Below are positions 5,323 to 5,662 of a stretch of 5,662 nt of DNA, one piece after another; positions within the stretch are counted from its first letter, which is position 1, and each line of letters begins with the position of its first letter. Under the pieces are notes generated by a model, which saw only the letters and a list, made by a program, of their open reading frames with translations, was not told where the DNA came from and did not search any database. The DNA lies in contig DCIF01000128.1 in the NCBI GenBank assembly GCA_002315795.1, forward strand, positions 5,844-11,505, in the 5' to 3' direction. The stretch is from Bacteroidales bacterium UBA1733. GTDB lineage: Bacteria > Bacteroidota > Bacteroidia > Bacteroidales > UBA3663. The position numbers and the translations under genes are program-made.

Positions 5323-5662
5323 TTTTGGATTGTTTATTAGTTATTATTTTGATGAAATTTGGAATCTCAAAGCACAAAGATAATGGCATTGGACCAAAAA
5401 GCAAAATCAGGAGTGCAAAAAAACGTTTTTGATAATCAATTTCCTGTATTTCGCCATAACTTTGCTTATCTAACTTGGCAGATGTGAGAAGTTTGACATC
5501 GAGCGTCGAGAGATTTTCCTTCCAGCAAAGAACACCATCCTTGAGCAACATGATGCCAGGGTTGGAACGGCTGATAGTCTCAATAATCTGCATATCTGTG
5601 AAGAGGAACGGGTACTCGGCTCCGGTATTCAGCTTCCAGTTGACCAGTTGTGTCGTGTCTCT
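5315..5662 (-). CDS. C-terminal part of a DoxX/BT_3928-like membrane protein, partial
   Basis: The last 115 codons of a gene that begins beyond the right edge. The frame is open from the edge to a TAA at 5315-5317, so the apparent ATG at 5591-5593 is internal, not a start. The visible protein has a soluble stretch ([19 protein letters not shown], then [18 protein letters not shown]) followed by a linker and one hydrophobic segment ([18 protein letters not shown]) near the C-terminus. The YPF...TI-RSNPG--LLKDG pattern resembles the thioredoxin-like tail of Bacteroidota proteins annotated DoxX family or BT_3928 family, which in that phylum sit next to tpiA. This is a recollection of the family and its gene order, not a search. 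The function is unknown; DoxX proteins are multi-helix membrane proteins, but those helices lie outside the window. Its stop overlaps the tpiA start by 8 nt, and it contains the tpiA promoter. Confidence 0.7.
   Translation of the reverse strand, partial: RDTTQLVNWKLNTGAEYPFLFTDMQIIETISRSNPGIMLLKDGVLCWKENLSTLDVKLLTSAKLDKQSYGEIQEIDYQKRFFALLILLFGPMPLSLCFEIPNFIKIITNKQSKNA
5375..5405 (-). promoter_or_regulatory. Predicted Bacteroidota promoter of tpiA
   Basis: On the minus strand, TTTG (plus-strand 5402-5405), a 19-nt spacer and TATCTTTG (5375-5382) give an exact match to the housekeeping promoter of the phylum. The transcript would start near 5368, leaving a leader of about 45 nt with no Shine-Dalgarno sequence before the tpiA ATG. 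The element lies within the coding sequence of the upstream membrane-protein gene, over its final hydrophobic segment, so tpiA can be expressed alone as well as by read-through. Confidence 0.75.

Noticed and set aside
4531..5340. A 269-codon plus-strand open frame lying antisense to all of tpiA
   Set aside because: Its translation shows no recognisable family, it begins in the terminator stem, and tpiA on the other strand has every catalytic motif. Long antisense frames are expected opposite genes with strong codon bias.
1..5662. Search for mobile elements, CRISPR repeats, tRNA/rRNA genes, riboswitches, defence or secondary-metabolite modules
   Set aside because: The window is almost fully occupied by recognisable housekeeping genes, and no repeats, transposase remnants or structured RNA patterns were seen by eye.

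Overview
The window looks like an ordinary chromosomal housekeeping segment from a Bacteroidota species, most likely Prevotella/Segatella-like. The genes lack Shine-Dalgarno sequences. At least four transcription units start with the Bacteroidota-type -7 box TAnnTTTG (always TATCTTTG here), two of them with a TTTG box exactly 19 nt upstream. The protein sequences also have a Bacteroidota flavour: a small secreted SPOR protein beside tpiA, and a BT_3928-like membrane protein upstream of tpiA. The genus is inferred from overall resemblance and was not tested.

Layout. On the minus strand at the left, a U32-family RNA-hydroxylase-type protein (204-2105) is followed after 24 nt by the first 59 codons of purH (1-179), which runs off the left edge. 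A 120-bp divergent region (2106-2225) carries back-to-back promoters. From it, on the plus strand, run a bile acid:sodium symporter (BASS) family transporter (2226-3224) and, 21 nt later, a tRNA1(Val) A37 N6-methyltransferase with a GTG start (3246-3992). This pair meets a minus-strand group head to head with a 24-nt gap. That group, in transcription order, is the tail of a DoxX/BT_3928-like membrane protein (5315-5662, cut by the right edge), tpiA (4567-5322, overlapping it by 8 nt), and a secreted SPOR-domain protein (4017-4487).

The genes serve different functions: purine synthesis, RNA modification, solute uptake, glycolysis and envelope. I see no mobile element, CRISPR, RNA gene, toxin/defence module or biosynthetic cluster, and no clearly new biological system. 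No gene-free stretch exceeds 300 bases.

The more interesting points concern transcript architecture. The purH and tpiA promoters are buried in the 3' ends of the preceding coding sequences. A long hairpin with a T tract sits between tpiA and the SPOR gene, with the T tract ending only 7 nt before the SPOR start codon. A perfect 8-bp hairpin with an adjoining A8/T8 tract lies inside the methyltransferase gene, oriented to stop the opposing transcript. Two naive longest-ORF starts (U32, BASS) are corrected here because they lie upstream of, or inside, the promoter -7 box.
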